Positions 1 through 8,707 of a stretch of DNA of 64,000 bases are shown in pieces; within the stretch, counting starts at the first letter, position 1; each line of letters begins with the position of its first letter. Under the pieces are notes generated by a model that ran no database searches, had not been told where the DNA came from, and was given only the letters and a program-made list of their open reading frames with translations. This DNA comes from Cupriavidus consociatus (GTDB taxonomy: Bacteria > Pseudomonadota > Gammaproteobacteria > Burkholderiales > Burkholderiaceae), in assembly GCF_017814975.1 (NCBI RefSeq), contig NZ_JAGIQA010000006.1, positions 62,001 through 126,000 of the forward strand, given 5' to 3'. The position numbers and the translations under genes were made by a program.

Positions 1-266
1 AGGTCGGCCTGCCCGACTTCGACCGCTTCGACCTGATCCTGGCGATGGATCGCGAAAACCTCGCCGGCCTGACCCGGCTCCATCCCGACGCCGGCGACAA
101 GTTGCGCCTGCTGATGAGCTTCGCCACCCGCCACGACGCAGAAGAAGTGCCCGATCCGTACTACGGCGAGGGCGACGGCTTCGAGCGCGTGCTCGACTAT
201 GTCGAGGACGCCTGCGACGGGCTGATCGAGATGCTTCGCCAGCGCCTGCAAGCTCCCGCCGGCTGA
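1..266 (+). CDS. Low-molecular-weight protein-tyrosine phosphatase, C-terminal part (5' end outside window)
   Basis: The reading frame is open from base 3 to the TGA at 264-266 and gives 87 residues, so the N-terminal half with the catalytic Cys loop (CxxxxxR) lies upstream of the window. What remains matches the C-terminal half of the family: the strand FDLILAMD, followed by the conserved VPDPYYG motif whose Asp is the general acid in this family, and a closing amphipathic helix. The family dephosphorylates phosphotyrosine in the cytoplasm; bacterial members often act with exopolysaccharide tyrosine kinases, but no such kinase is visible here. The physiological substrate cannot be told from this fragment. 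In related genomes I recall this gene sitting next to the iscR region, which fits. Confidence 0.85.
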   Translation, partial: VGLPDFDRFDLILAMDRENLAGLTRLHPDAGDKLRLLMSFATRHDAEEVPDPYYGEGDGFERVLDYVEDACDGLIEMLRQRLQAPAG

Positions 267-353
267 GCCGGCACCCGCGAGCATCCATCCCGCGCGGCCC
301 GCGCCGCGACGCCACCGGCGCCGCGCCCGGCGGGCCGATTCCACCAGATTTCC

Positions 354-2438
354 ATGCTCCGAACCCTGTTCCGCAAATGGCGCGAATCGCGCAATGCCAG
401 CCTGCAACTCGACGCCGTCCTGGCCGCGGCCGATCCCGGGGCGCCGCTGGCCGAGCGCAACCGCTGGCTGATCGAGCTGGGCTACTGGATACGCCGTGAG
501 GGCAGCCTCAGCGCGAACGGCGAGGAGCCCGCCACGGACCGCAGCCATTCCGAGCACGTACGGCTGCGCTACCTGCTGCAGGTGCTGGAGCGCCATCCCG
601 ACTGGGCCGAGCGCTTCGCGCTGACGATGCGCAGCATCGTGCGCGATAACGACCCGACCGGCCTGTTCTGCGACACCGGAGTGTCCCTGCATCCGGGCTT
701 CGTCAGCGAGATGGTGAGCCGGCTGCAGAACCGCTTCTTGCCGCCGCCGCTCAACCGCAACGACATGGCCGGACTGTTCGCGCTGGTGTTCGTCGGTGAC
801 GAGGACGCTGAATGGGTGGAAGCCATCGACGACGAGCTGGTGGCGCGGCTGTCGCGGGTGCTGCAGCAAGGCACCGAGGCCGTCGGCGGCATGAGCAACT
901 ACCGCGCGGCGCTGGGCCAGACGCTTGCGACCAGCATCGCGGTGCTGGTCAGCCAGGTGCGCGCTACGGGGCTGAGCCAGGCGATCCGCTCGCGGCTGCG
1001 CGGGCGCGTGGAAGACACGCCGTTTTTCCAGCTGGACGCCGCGATAGACGCACTTCGAGTGGATGGCCTGCAGCACGACGATGAAAGCTTCGGCCAGGGC
1101 CTGAACTATTTCCGGGCGCTGCTGGATGGCTGCCACGATGCCGCCCGGCAGGTCTACCAGGACCTGGAGGAGAACGGCGTGTCGATCGAGGTGGTGTTCC
1201 AGATCGAACGCATGAAGGTGCAACTGCACCGCATCGAGCTGCTGCTGGCGGCCTGGGTCGAGCCCGGCCGCCCCGGCATGCATCCGCACCTGGTGGCGGA
1301 ACTGATCCGCTCGACGCAGGCGCGCCGCAGCCTGTCGCACCTGGCGGGCACCTCGTTCGCGCAACTGGCGCGCAAGGTGGTGGAGCGCTCGGCCGAGACC
1401 GGCGAACACTACATCACGCGCGACCGCAAGGAATACGCCGAGCTGGTGCGCGCGGCAGCGGGCGGCGGCCTGATCACGGTGGCCACGGTGTACCTGAAGT
1501 TCGTGATCTACGGCCTGCATCTGGACAAGTTCAGCGAAGGCCTGCTGGCCTCGCTCAACTATGCGGGGAGCTTCCTCGCCATCCACTTCGCGCACTTCAC
1601 ACTGGCGACCAAGCAACCGGCGATGACCGGCCCGGCGCTGGCGCACCGGCTTGACGCGGCGGGGCGTCCGGAAGGGCGCGAGATCTTTGTGGACGACACC
1701 ATCGCCATGATCCGCTCCAACGCGGCGGCGATCGTCGGCAACCTGGCGGTGGTGTTCCCGGTGGCGCTGGCCATCCAGTGGCTCGCGCACAAGCTGCTGG
1801 GCGCCAACCTGATCACGCCGGCCAAGGCCATCGCCACCATCGAGTCATTCTCGATCCTCGGGCCGACGCCGCTCTACGCCGCCTTTACCGGCGTGCTGCT
1901 GTGGCTGTCGAGCCTGATCGCCGGGTGGGCCGACAACTGGTTCGCGCTGCACCGCGTGCATGACGTGATAGCCTACAACCGGCGCCTGCACTATGTGCTG
2001 GGCGCGCACGGCGCAACGCGCCTGGCGGACTTCTGGAAGGGCAACCTGCCGGGCATCGTCGCCAATGTGTCGCTGGGCTTCCTGCTGGGCCTGGGGCCGG
2101 AGATCCTTAGCTTCGTCGGGCCGCATATGGAAGTGCGCCATGTGACGCTGTCGACCGGCTCGGTCGGCACCGCGATCGGCGTGCTGGGACTGGATGCGCT
2201 GCGCATGCCGTCGCTGTGGCTGGCGGTGGCCGGGATTGCGCTGATGGGGGTGCTGAACGTTGGCGTCAGCTTTGCGCTGGCCTTCAATATGGCGCTGCGA
2301 TCACGCAATTTGCGGCGGGTCGACCGCGCGGATCTGAGCGCCGCCGTGCGGCGCCGCATCCTGAAATACCCGCTCTCGCTGGTGATGCCGCCGCGCGCGG
2401 CAAGGCCCGAGACGGCTTCCGGCGAGCGCAGCGCTTGA
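354..2438 (+). CDS. Gcr-type 'site-specific recombinase' family membrane protein
   Basis: This 694-residue protein resembles the large family named site-specific recombinase (Gcr, PF10136), first named from Neisseria. The N-terminal 350 residues are soluble and helical. The C-terminal half carries several hydrophobic segments, for example around residues 380-410, 445-470, 500-525, 565-590 and 620-650, so it is probably an inner-membrane protein. I see no tyrosine- or serine-recombinase catalytic signature, so the family name should not be read as proof of recombination. The gene is 87 bp downstream of the phosphatase and ends just before the iscR promoter. ATG 354 has no strong ribosome site. 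No inverted repeats or mobile-element signs surround it. Confidence 0.75.
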   Translation: MLRTLFRKWRESRNASLQLDAVLAAADPGAPLAERNRWLIELGYWIRREGSLSANGEEPATDRSHSEHVRLRYLLQVLERHPDWAERFALTMRSIVRDNDPTGLFCDTGVSLHPGFVSEMVSRLQNRFLPPPLNRNDMAGLFALVFVGDEDAEWVEAIDDELVARLSRVLQQGTEAVGGMSNYRAALGQTLATSIAVLVSQVRATGLSQAIRSRLRGRVEDTPFFQLDAAIDALRVDGLQHDDESFGQGLNYFRALLDGCHDAARQVYQDLEENGVSIEVVFQIERMKVQLHRIELLLAAWVEPGRPGMHPHLVAELIRSTQARRSLSHLAGTSFAQLARKVVERSAETGEHYITRDRKEYAELVRAAAGGGLITVATVYLKFVIYGLHLDKFSEGLLASLNYAGSFLAIHFAHFTLATKQPAMTGPALAHRLDAAGRPEGREIFVDDTIAMIRSNAAAIVGNLAVVFPVALAIQWLAHKLLGANLITPAKAIATIESFSILGPTPLYAAFTGVLLWLSSLIAGWADNWFALHRVHDVIAYNRRLHYVLGAHGATRLADFWKGNLPGIVANVSLGFLLGLGPEILSFVGPHMEVRHVTLSTGSVGTAIGVLGLDALRMPSLWLAVAGIALMGVLNVGVSFALAFNMALRSRNLRRVDRADLSAAVRRRILKYPLSLVMPPRAARPETASGERSA

Positions 2439-2454
2439 TGCGCTGCGGCATGGG

Positions 2455-2487
2455 TAGTTGACTGAATTAGTCGGGTACCTTTATACT
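2455..2487 (+). promoter_or_regulatory. iscR operon promoter with overlapping type 1 IscR box
   Basis: A 23-bp imperfect palindrome at 2455-2477 has the half-sites TAGTTGACT and AGTCGGGTA, matching the type 1 site bound by [2Fe-2S]-IscR. Its TTGACT (2458-2463) also serves as a -35 box, followed after 18 bp by TATACT (2482-2487) as a -10 box. Cluster-loaded IscR bound here would block RNA polymerase, which is the classical autorepression of isc operons. The predicted transcript start is about 2494, giving a leader of about 40 nt before iscR. The overlap of operator and promoter is seen directly; the repression is inferred from the E. coli model. Confidence 0.85.
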
Positions 2488-2534
2488 TGACGGAAACGAT
2501 CAAGTATTTCGCTTTACCCCCAGAGCCCTGCACC

Positions 2535-3089
2535 ATGAGACTGACCACCAAAGGCCGCTTCGCGGTCACTGCGATGATCGACCTGGCCATGCGCCAGGAT
2601 CAGGGACCGGTGACGCTCGCCGGCATCAGCCAGCGCCAGAAGATCTCGCTGTCCTACCTGGAACAGCTGTTCGGCAAGCTGCGCCGGCATGAGATCGTCG
2701 AAAGCGTGCGCGGCCCGGGCGGTGGCTACAGCCTGGCGCGCAAGGCCGAGGACGTCACGGTGGCGGACATCATCATCGCCGTTGACGAGCCGCTGGACGC
2801 CACCCAGTGTGGTGGGAAGGGTAATTGTAACGGAGATGACGGCTCCGGGCGTTGCATGACCCACGAACTGTGGGCAACGCTGAACCAGAAGATGGTCGAG
2901 TACCTCGACTCCGTCTCGCTCAAGAACCTGGTCGACCAGCAGCGCGCCCGCCAGCCGGCGGTGCTGCATGACATGCGCGAGGAAGCCGCGCAGCCGGCCG
3001 CCGCCGCGGCGCGTGGCAAGGCGGACAAGCAGGAAAAGCCGGTTCGGGCGAGGATGGTGAATTCAGTATTCAGCCTGGCCCAGTCCTGA
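2535..3089 (+). CDS. iscR: Iron-sulfur cluster regulator IscR (Rrf2 family)
   Basis: IscR senses the cell's Fe-S status by carrying a [2Fe-2S] cluster and represses its own operon when loaded. The 184-residue protein starts MRLTTKGRFAV, the standard N-terminus; a GTG-type start 16 codons upstream would lie within the promoter and is rejected. The winged helix-turn-helix covers about residues 1-70 with the conserved RGPGGGYSLAR wing at 59-69. Cluster ligands are Cys92, Cys98 and Cys107 with His110 close by. E. coli uses Cys92, Cys98, Cys104 and His107, so there is a three-residue insertion in this loop. The C-terminal tail after residue 150 is Ala/Lys-rich and not conserved. It heads the isc operon under an IscR box. 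Confidence 0.95.
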   Translation: MRLTTKGRFAVTAMIDLAMRQDQGPVTLAGISQRQKISLSYLEQLFGKLRRHEIVESVRGPGGGYSLARKAEDVTVADIIIAVDEPLDATQCGGKGNCNGDDGSGRCMTHELWATLNQKMVEYLDSVSLKNLVDQQRARQPAVLHDMREEAAQPAAAAARGKADKQEKPVRARMVNSVFSLAQS

Positions 3090-3162
3090 GGTCTACCAAA
3101 GGCACGCGGCAGGCAACGACAGTAATCAGCGATACAGCGGTCCCTAAAAGGCAGTCATAACG

Positions 3163-4380
3163 ATGAGCACCCCACATTTCCCCATCTACATGGATTACTC
3201 GGCCACCACGCCGGTGGACCCGCGCGTGGCGGACAAGATGATTCCGTACCTGCGCGAGCAGTTCGGCAACCCCGCCTCGCGCAGCCATGCGTACGGCTGG
3301 GACGCGGAGCGCGCGGTGGAAGAAGCGCGTGAGCAGGTCGCCGCACTGGTCGGCGCCGACCCGCGCGAGATCGTGTGGACGTCGGGTGCGACCGAATCGG
3401 ACAACCTGGCGATCAAGGGTGCCGCGAACTTCTATTCGGGCAAGGGCAAGCACATCATCACCGTGAAGACCGAGCACAAGGCCGTGCTCGACACCACGCG
3501 CGAACTGGAGCGCCAGGGCTTCGAGGTGACCTACCTGGACGTCAAGGATAACGGCCTGCTCGACATTGACGTGTTCAAGCAGGCACTGCGCCCGGACACG
3601 ACCCTGGTCTCGGTGATGCTGGTCAACAACGAGATCGGCGTGATCCAGGACGTCGAGCAGATCGGCGAGATCTGCCGCGAGAAGGGCATCATCTTCCATT
3701 GCGACGCCGCGCAGGCGACCGGCAAGGTGGTGATCGACCTGAACAAGCTGAAGTGCGACCTGATGTCGTTCTCTGCCCACAAGACCTATGGCCCGAAGGG
3801 CATCGGCGCTCTGTACGTGCGCCGCAAGCCGCGCGTGCGCATCGAGGCGCAGATGCACGGCGGCGGCCATGAGCGCGGCATGCGCTCGGGCACGCTGGCC
3901 CCGCACCAGATCGTCGGCATGGGCGAAGCCTTCCGCATCGCCCGCGAAGAGATGGCCACGGAAAACGAACGCATCCGCATGCTGCGTGACCGCCTGTGGA
4001 ACGGCCTGTCGGACATGGAAGAGGTCTACCTGAACGGTGACCTGGAGCACCGCGTGCCGCACAACCTGAACGTCAGCTTCAACTTCGTCGAAGGCGAGTC
4101 GCTGATCATGGCGATCAAGGACGTGGCGGTGTCGTCGGGTTCGGCCTGCACCTCGGCTTCGCTGGAGCCGTCGTACGTGCTGCGCGCGCTGGGCCGCAAC
4201 GACGAGCTGGCGCACAGCTCGATCCGCTTCACGGTGGGCCGCTTCACCACCGAGCAGGAGATCGACTACACCGTCGAGCTGCTCAAGTCCAAGATCGGCA
4301 AGCTGCGCGATCTGTCGCCGCTGTGGGAAATGTTCAAGGACGGCGTCGACCTGAATTCGATCCAGTGGGCCGCGCACTAA
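3163..4380 (+). CDS. iscS: Cysteine desulfurase IscS
   Basis: IscS takes sulfur from L-cysteine as an enzyme persulfide and passes it to IscU, to tRNA-thiolation enzymes and to other acceptors in the cytoplasm. The 405-residue length matches E. coli IscS (404). The PLP-binding lysine is Lys207 in SFSAHKTYG, the cofactor-stacking His is in KTEHKAV (105), and the mobile persulfide Cys is Cys329 in SSGSACTS. It is a group I desulfurase by the long C-terminal loop around this Cys. It follows iscR by 73 bp, a gap with no terminator-like hairpin, so the two are probably on one transcript. The start ATG 3163 follows an AAAAGG ribosome site. Confidence 0.97.
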   Translation: MSTPHFPIYMDYSATTPVDPRVADKMIPYLREQFGNPASRSHAYGWDAERAVEEAREQVAALVGADPREIVWTSGATESDNLAIKGAANFYSGKGKHIITVKTEHKAVLDTTRELERQGFEVTYLDVKDNGLLDIDVFKQALRPDTTLVSVMLVNNEIGVIQDVEQIGEICREKGIIFHCDAAQATGKVVIDLNKLKCDLMSFSAHKTYGPKGIGALYVRRKPRVRIEAQMHGGGHERGMRSGTLAPHQIVGMGEAFRIAREEMATENERIRMLRDRLWNGLSDMEEVYLNGDLEHRVPHNLNVSFNFVEGESLIMAIKDVAVSSGSACTSASLEPSYVLRALGRNDELAHSSIRFTVGRFTTEQEIDYTVELLKSKIGKLRDLSPLWEMFKDGVDLNSIQWAAH

Positions 4381-4455
4381 GCGCGCTGAACGCCTGCAGG
4401 ATCCAGCAAAGATAACAGCAATACCCCCGTAAAAGATACGCAAGAGGTAAGCAAA

Positions 4456-4854
4456 ATGTCATACAGCACAAAGGTTCTCGACCACTATGAAAACCCCCGC
4501 AACGTCGGTTCGTTCGACAAGAACGACGATGCGGTCGGCACCGGCATGGTCGGCGCCCCGGCTTGCGGCGACGTGATGAAGCTGCAGATCAAGGTCAACG
4601 AGGCTGGCGTGATCGAAGACGCCAAGTTCAAGACCTACGGCTGTGGCTCGGCCATCGCCTCGTCGTCGCTGGTGACCGAGTGGGTCAAGGGCAAGACCGT
4701 GGACCAGGCGCTCGAGATCAAGAACACCCAGATCGCCGAGGAACTGGCACTGCCGCCGGTGAAGATCCACTGCTCGATCCTGGCTGAAGACGCGATCAAG
4801 GCCGCTGTCGAAGACTACAAGAAGAAGCACGGCGCCGAGCAGAAGGCCGCCTGA
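4456..4854 (+). CDS. iscU: Iron-sulfur cluster assembly scaffold IscU
   Basis: IscU is the scaffold on which [2Fe-2S] clusters are built from IscS sulfur. All key residues are present at the usual positions in 132 residues: Cys37, Asp39, Cys63 and Cys106 for the cluster and the LPPVK motif at 99-103, which is the binding site for the HscA chaperone encoded downstream. Presence of both the motif and hscA/hscB shows a full chaperone-assisted ISC pathway. The start follows a good ribosome site (AGAGGTAA at about 4443-4450). The 75-bp gap after iscS holds no clear promoter. Confidence 0.97.
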   Translation: MSYSTKVLDHYENPRNVGSFDKNDDAVGTGMVGAPACGDVMKLQIKVNEAGVIEDAKFKTYGCGSAIASSSLVTEWVKGKTVDQALEIKNTQIAEELALPPVKIHCSILAEDAIKAAVEDYKKKHGAEQKAA

Positions 4855-4895
4855 TCCTGTCGATCGACAAGCGAAGCACGAAGGAAGACGCAACG

Positions 4896-5216
4896 ATGAT
4901 CACGATGACCGAGAAGGCGGCCAAGCACGTCGCCCGCTACCTGGAACGCCGCGGCAAGGGCGTGGGCCTGCGCCTGGGCGTGAAGACCACCGGCTGCTCG
5001 GGCCTGGCCTACAAGCTGGAGTATGTGGACGAACTGCTGCCCGAAGACGCGGTGTTCGAGTCGCACGGCATCAAGGTCATCGTTGACGCCAAGAGCCTGC
5101 CGTATATCGACGGCACTGAACTCGACTATGCGCGCGAAGGGTTGAACGAAGGATTCCGCTTCAACAACCCCAACGTCAAGGACGAGTGCGGCTGCGGCGA
5201 GTCCTTCACGGTCTGA
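4896..5216 (+). CDS. iscA: A-type iron-sulfur carrier IscA
   Basis: IscA is an A-type carrier that receives clusters or iron and delivers them to apo-proteins, mainly for [4Fe-4S] maturation. The 106-residue protein has the three invariant cysteines: Cys34 in TTGCSG and Cys98/Cys100 in DECGCGESF at the C-terminus. The ribosome site AAGGAAG sits about 10 bp before the ATG. Position directly after iscU is the standard isc order, which supports iscA over the paralogues erpA and sufA. Confidence 0.95.
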   Translation: MITMTEKAAKHVARYLERRGKGVGLRLGVKTTGCSGLAYKLEYVDELLPEDAVFESHGIKVIVDAKSLPYIDGTELDYAREGLNEGFRFNNPNVKDECGCGESFTV

Positions 5217-5246
5217 GCAGTATCGCCAACGCAACGGACAGCATCG

Positions 5247-5486
5247 GTGGAGCGCAGCATCACCGGGTTCCACCGGGACGAGGAAGGCCATTGGGTGGCC
5301 GAACTCGATTGTGGCCATGGCCAACACGTCCGGCATGATCCGCCGTGGCAGTTGCGGCCGTGGACGCAGAGCGAACAGGGCCGCGCCGGCATGGTCGGCA
5401 TGCGGGTGAACTGCCTGAAGTGCGACCGCAACGAACCGCTGGCGGAGTGGGGCCTGGCGCGGGCCAGCCAGCCTGCCGGCCGGTGA
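5247..5486 (+). CDS. DUF3565 family small protein inside the isc operon
   Basis: A 79-residue protein starting at GTG 5247 ([14 protein letters not shown]). It matches the DUF3565 pattern as I know it: [21 protein letters not shown] followed by a conserved PW, a RxGMVG segment and a final NCLKCD. The paired CGH and CxxC elements with several His (HGQHVRH) look like a possible metal or cluster site; this is inference. It lies 30 bp after iscA and 55 bp before hscB on the same strand, so it is almost surely co-transcribed with the isc genes. No function is established to my knowledge. A role in Fe-S biogenesis is suggested only by position. Confidence 0.75.
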   Translation: MERSITGFHRDEEGHWVAELDCGHGQHVRHDPPWQLRPWTQSEQGRAGMVGMRVNCLKCDRNEPLAEWGLARASQPAGR

Positions 5487-5541
5487 TGGCGGCGAATGGA
5501 CGAAGGGGCGGCGCGGCCGCTCTTTTTTCTTGGGGAAGCAG

Positions 5542-6060
5542 TTGAAAGACGATTTTTTTGCGCTGTTCGGCTTGCCGGCGCAGTTCGGCGTCGACGAGGC
5601 CGCGCTGGATGCGGCCTATCGCACCGTGCAGTCTCAGGCGCACCCGGACCGCTTCGCCAACGCCGGCGATGCCGAGCGCCGCGTGGCCATGCAGTGGGCC
5701 GCGCATGCCAATGAAGCATACCGTACGCTGCGCCAGCCGCTGCGCCGCGCGACCTACCTGCTGAAGCTGCGCGGCGTCGACGTGCAGGCGGAGAACAACA
5801 CCGCCATGTCGCCGGCCTTCCTGATGCAGCAGATGGAGTGGCGCGAAGCGCTGCAGGAAGCGGCGGAAGCGCGCGACGTGGACGACCTCGATGCGCTGCT
5901 GCGCGAGCTGCGCCAGGAAAAACGCGAGCGCCACGCCGCACTGGGCGCGTTGCTTGACGCCGGCGACAATGAAGCAGCCGGCGGCGCGGTGCGCCAACTG
6001 ATGTTTATCGAGAAGATCGAGCACGATACCAGCGAGGCCATCGACCGGCTGGAAGACTGA
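5542..6060 (+). CDS. hscB: Co-chaperone HscB (J-domain)
   Basis: HscB is the J-domain partner that brings IscU to HscA and stimulates its ATPase. The N-terminal J-domain (about residues 1-75) has the essential HPD in QAHPDRF, and the C-terminal three-helix bundle (about 90-172) is the IscU-binding part. I chose TTG 5542 (read as [11 protein letters not shown]), 172 residues, because the family normally begins right before the DDFFxLFGL segment and GGGGAAG lies just upstream. TTG 5530 would add four residues and cannot be excluded. No ATG is available in this frame before the J-domain. Confidence 0.92.
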   Translation: MKDDFFALFGLPAQFGVDEAALDAAYRTVQSQAHPDRFANAGDAERRVAMQWAAHANEAYRTLRQPLRRATYLLKLRGVDVQAENNTAMSPAFLMQQMEWREALQEAAEARDVDDLDALLRELRQEKRERHAALGALLDAGDNEAAGGAVRQLMFIEKIEHDTSEAIDRLED

Positions 6061-6156
6061 CCGGCACGATTGCCGGGGCCGTGACACAATGGCGCCCGGC
6101 TTGAAAACCGCCCGCATGGCGGTTTCCCCTGCCGTACAAGACAGCGAAGAATTACC

Positions 6157-8022
6157 ATGGCACTGCTCCAGATTTCCGAACCCGGCATGTCGCCGGCGCC
6201 CCATCAACGCCGCCTGGCCGTCGGCATCGACCTCGGCACCACCAACTCGCTGGTGGCCGCGGTGCGCAGCAGCATCCCCGAGGTGCTGGGCGACGAGCGC
6301 GGCCGCGCGCTGCTGCCCTCGGTCGTGCGCTACCTGCCGGACCGTACCGCGCATATCGGCTACCGGGCCCAGGACGAAGCGGTGCGCGACCCCAAGAACA
6401 CCATCGTCTCGGTCAAGCGCTTCATGGGCCGCGGGCTGCGCGACGTGGCCAATATCGAGCACAGCCCGTACGACTTCGTCGATGCGCCGGGCATGGTGCA
6501 GATCAAGACCGCCGCGGGCGTGAAGAGCCCGGTGGAAATCTCGGCCGAGATCCTGGCCACGCTGCGCCAGCGCGCCGAAGACACGCTGGGCGACGACCTC
6601 GTCGGCGCGGTCATCACCGTGCCGGCATATTTCGATGAAGCGCAGCGCCAGGCGACCAAGGACGCCGCGCGCCTGGCCGGCCTGGAAGTGCTGCGCCTGC
6701 TGAACGAGCCGACCGCCGCAGCGATTGCCTATGGCCTGGACAACGCGGCCGAAGGCGTCTACGCGGTCTATGACCTGGGCGGCGGCACCTTCGATATCTC
6801 GGTGCTCAAGCTCACGCGCGGCGTGTTCGAAGTGATGGCTACCGGTGGCGATTCGGCGCTGGGCGGCGATGATTTCGACCAGCGCCTGCTGTGCTGGATC
6901 GTCGAGCAGGCCAGCCTGCAGCCGCTGTCGGCGCAGGACATGCGCCTGCTGATGGTGCGTGCCCGTGCCGCCAAGGAAGCGCTCTCGGAAGCGGACAGCA
7001 CCGTGATCGATGCGGTGCTCGAGTCGGGCGAGATCGTCCACCTGACGCTGACCGACGAGACCTTCGAACAGATCACCGCGCACCTGGTGCAGAAGACGCT
7101 GGTGCCGGTGCGCAAGGCGCTGCGAGACGCCGGCGTGACGCCCGACGACGTCAAGGGCGTGGTGCTGGTCGGCGGCGCCACGCGCATGCCATCGATCCGC
7201 AAGGCGGTGGGCGATTACTTCGGCCAGACTCCGCTGACCAATCTCGACCCCGACCGCGTGGTGGCGCTCGGCGCCGCGATGCAGGCCAACCTGCTGGCCG
7301 GCAATCACGCGCCGGGAGAAGACTGGCTGCTGCTCGACGTGATCCCGCTGTCGCTGGGCGTCGAGACCATGGGCGGGCTGGTGGAGAAGATCATCCCGCG
7401 CAACAGCACCATCCCGGTGGCGCGCGCGCAGGAATTCACCACCTTCAAGGACGGGCAGACCGCGATGGCGATCCACGTGCTGCAGGGCGAGCGCGAGCTG
7501 GCCAGCGACTGCCGCTCGCTGGCGCGCTTCGAGCTGCGCGGCATCCCGCCGATGGTGGCCGGCGCGGCGCGCATCCGCGTGACCTACCAGGTCGATGCCG
7601 ACGGCCTGCTGTCGGTGACCGCGCGCGAGACGCATTCGGGCGTGGAAGCCTCGGTGACGGTCAAGCCGTCGTACGGGCTCGCCGACGACGATATCGCGCG
7701 CATGCTGCAGGACAGCTTCCGCGAGGCCGAGCACGACATGAAGAGCCGCGCGCTGGCCGAGGAACGCGTCGAGGCCGACCGCCTGGTCGAGGCCACCGAG
7801 CGTGCGCTCGAGACCGATGGCGACCTGCTGTCGGCCGAGGAGCGCGCGCAGGTCGAAGCGCTGATCGCCGGCGTGCGCGAGATCGCCAGGGGTGAAGACC
7901 ATCTGGCGATCCGCGCCACGGTGGAAAAACTGTCGCACGGCACCGATGAATTCGCCGCCCGCCGCATGGACCGCTCGATCAAGAGCGCGCTGGCCGGGCG
8001 CAAGGTGCAGGAACTGGGCTGA
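6157..8022 (+). CDS. hscA: Fe-S assembly chaperone HscA (Hsp70 family)
   Basis: HscA is the specialised Hsp70 that binds the LPPVK motif of IscU and drives cluster transfer at the cost of ATP. The 621-residue protein has the Hsp70 phosphate-binding signature GIDLGTTNS near residue 23, the second signature [11 protein letters not shown] near 207 and the third [10 protein letters not shown] near 340. The substrate-binding domain follows from about residue 390, and an Ala/Glu-rich helical lid closes the protein. Length agrees with HscA (616 in E. coli) and is shorter than DnaK. The gap to hscB is 96 bp; a weak ACAATG-like element there is not convincing as a promoter. Confidence 0.96.
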   Translation: MALLQISEPGMSPAPHQRRLAVGIDLGTTNSLVAAVRSSIPEVLGDERGRALLPSVVRYLPDRTAHIGYRAQDEAVRDPKNTIVSVKRFMGRGLRDVANIEHSPYDFVDAPGMVQIKTAAGVKSPVEISAEILATLRQRAEDTLGDDLVGAVITVPAYFDEAQRQATKDAARLAGLEVLRLLNEPTAAAIAYGLDNAAEGVYAVYDLGGGTFDISVLKLTRGVFEVMATGGDSALGGDDFDQRLLCWIVEQASLQPLSAQDMRLLMVRARAAKEALSEADSTVIDAVLESGEIVHLTLTDETFEQITAHLVQKTLVPVRKALRDAGVTPDDVKGVVLVGGATRMPSIRKAVGDYFGQTPLTNLDPDRVVALGAAMQANLLAGNHAPGEDWLLLDVIPLSLGVETMGGLVEKIIPRNSTIPVARAQEFTTFKDGQTAMAIHVLQGERELASDCRSLARFELRGIPPMVAGAARIRVTYQVDADGLLSVTARETHSGVEASVTVKPSYGLADDDIARMLQDSFREAEHDMKSRALAEERVEADRLVEATERALETDGDLLSAEERAQVEALIAGVREIARGEDHLAIRATVEKLSHGTDEFAARRMDRSIKSALAGRKVQELG

Positions 8023-8062
8023 TCACCACGCCTGCACCGCACTACAGAACCCAGGAAACGAC

Positions 8063-8401
8063 ATGCCACAGATCATTGTTTTGCCCCACGTCGAATACTG
8101 CCCGGAAGGGAAGGTGATCGAAGCCGAGAAGGGCGTCAGCGTCCTCGACTCCCTGCTTTCCCACGGGATCGATCTCGAACACGCGTGCGAGAAATCCTGT
8201 GCCTGCACCACTTGCCATGTGATCGTGCGCGAAGGCTTCGACTCGCTCAACGAGGCGCAAGAGAAGGAAGAGGACCTGCTCGACAAGGCCTGGGGCCTGG
8301 AGCCGAATTCGCGCCTGTCGTGCCAGGCCATCGTCGATGAGGAAGACCTGACCGTCGAGATTCCCAAGTACACCATCAACCACGCCAAGGAAGGCCACTG
8401 A
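8063..8401 (+). CDS. fdx: ISC-type [2Fe-2S] ferredoxin Fdx
   Basis: This ferredoxin supplies electrons during cluster assembly. It has 112 residues, as expected for Fdx (111 in E. coli). Four ligands are at the adrenodoxin-type spacing: Cys42, Cys48, Cys51 and Cys87, with an extra free Cys46 that is also typical of the ISC ferredoxins. I chose ATG 8063 (MPQIIVLPHV), preceded by CAGGAAACG. Earlier in-frame starts would overlap the end of hscA and have no homology. Confidence 0.96.
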   Translation: MPQIIVLPHVEYCPEGKVIEAEKGVSVLDSLLSHGIDLEHACEKSCACTTCHVIVREGFDSLNEAQEKEEDLLDKAWGLEPNSRLSCQAIVDEEDLTVEIPKYTINHAKEGH

Positions 8402-8435
8402 GCCGCCGGCACAGATCTCAGCGGAGAACGAACCC

Positions 8436-8630
8436 ATGAAGTGGACCGATACCTACGATATCGCCGCCGCGCTGTACGACAAGTATCCTGACGTCGACCC
8501 GGCCGGCGTGCGCTTTACCGAGCTGCGCAGCTGGGTGCTGCAGCTCGACGGCTTCGCCGACGATCCGGCGCGCTCGGGCGAGAAGATCCTGGAAGCGATC
8601 CAGCAGGCGTGGATCCAGGAAGCGGAATAA
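8436..8630 (+). CDS. iscX: Fe-S assembly regulator IscX
   Basis: IscX (YfhJ) is a small acidic adaptor that binds IscS and modulates cysteine desulfuration, possibly as an iron-dependent regulator. The 64-residue protein reads MKWTDTYDIAAALYDKYPDVDP, the typical N-terminus, and ends in an acidic helix. It is the last gene of the isc operon and a strong rho-independent terminator follows 25 bp after its stop. Ribosome site GGAGAA is at about 8421. Confidence 0.95.
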   Translation: MKWTDTYDIAAALYDKYPDVDPAGVRFTELRSWVLQLDGFADDPARSGEKILEAIQQAWIQEAE

Positions 8631-8654
8631 GCTTTTGGTATCGGGATGAAGCAG

Positions 8655-8681
8655 AAAGGCCGGCGTGATCGCCGGCCTTTT
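8655..8681 (+). terminator. Rho-independent terminator after the isc operon
   Basis: A perfect 10-bp stem, AAAGGCCGGC paired with GCCGGCCTTT, encloses the six-base loop GTGATC and ends in TTTT. The A-run on the 5' side lets it work in both directions, so it can also stop the convergent minus-strand gene ending at 8708. Confidence 0.85.
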
Positions 8682-8707
8682 CCGTTGGTACTGCGCGCGC
8701 GTGGGTG

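Noticed and set aside
354..2438. Mobile element or integron based on the 'recombinase' family name
   Set aside because: There are no terminal repeats, no attachment sites, no tRNA and no transposase or integrase, and the neighbours are core genes.
5260..7938. A long open frame of 892 codons on the minus strand opposite hscB and hscA
   Set aside because: It mirrors the codon structure of a high-GC gene (third-position bias) and its translation is Arg/His/Gln/Ala-rich without any recognisable domain. The plus strand carries clear homologues.
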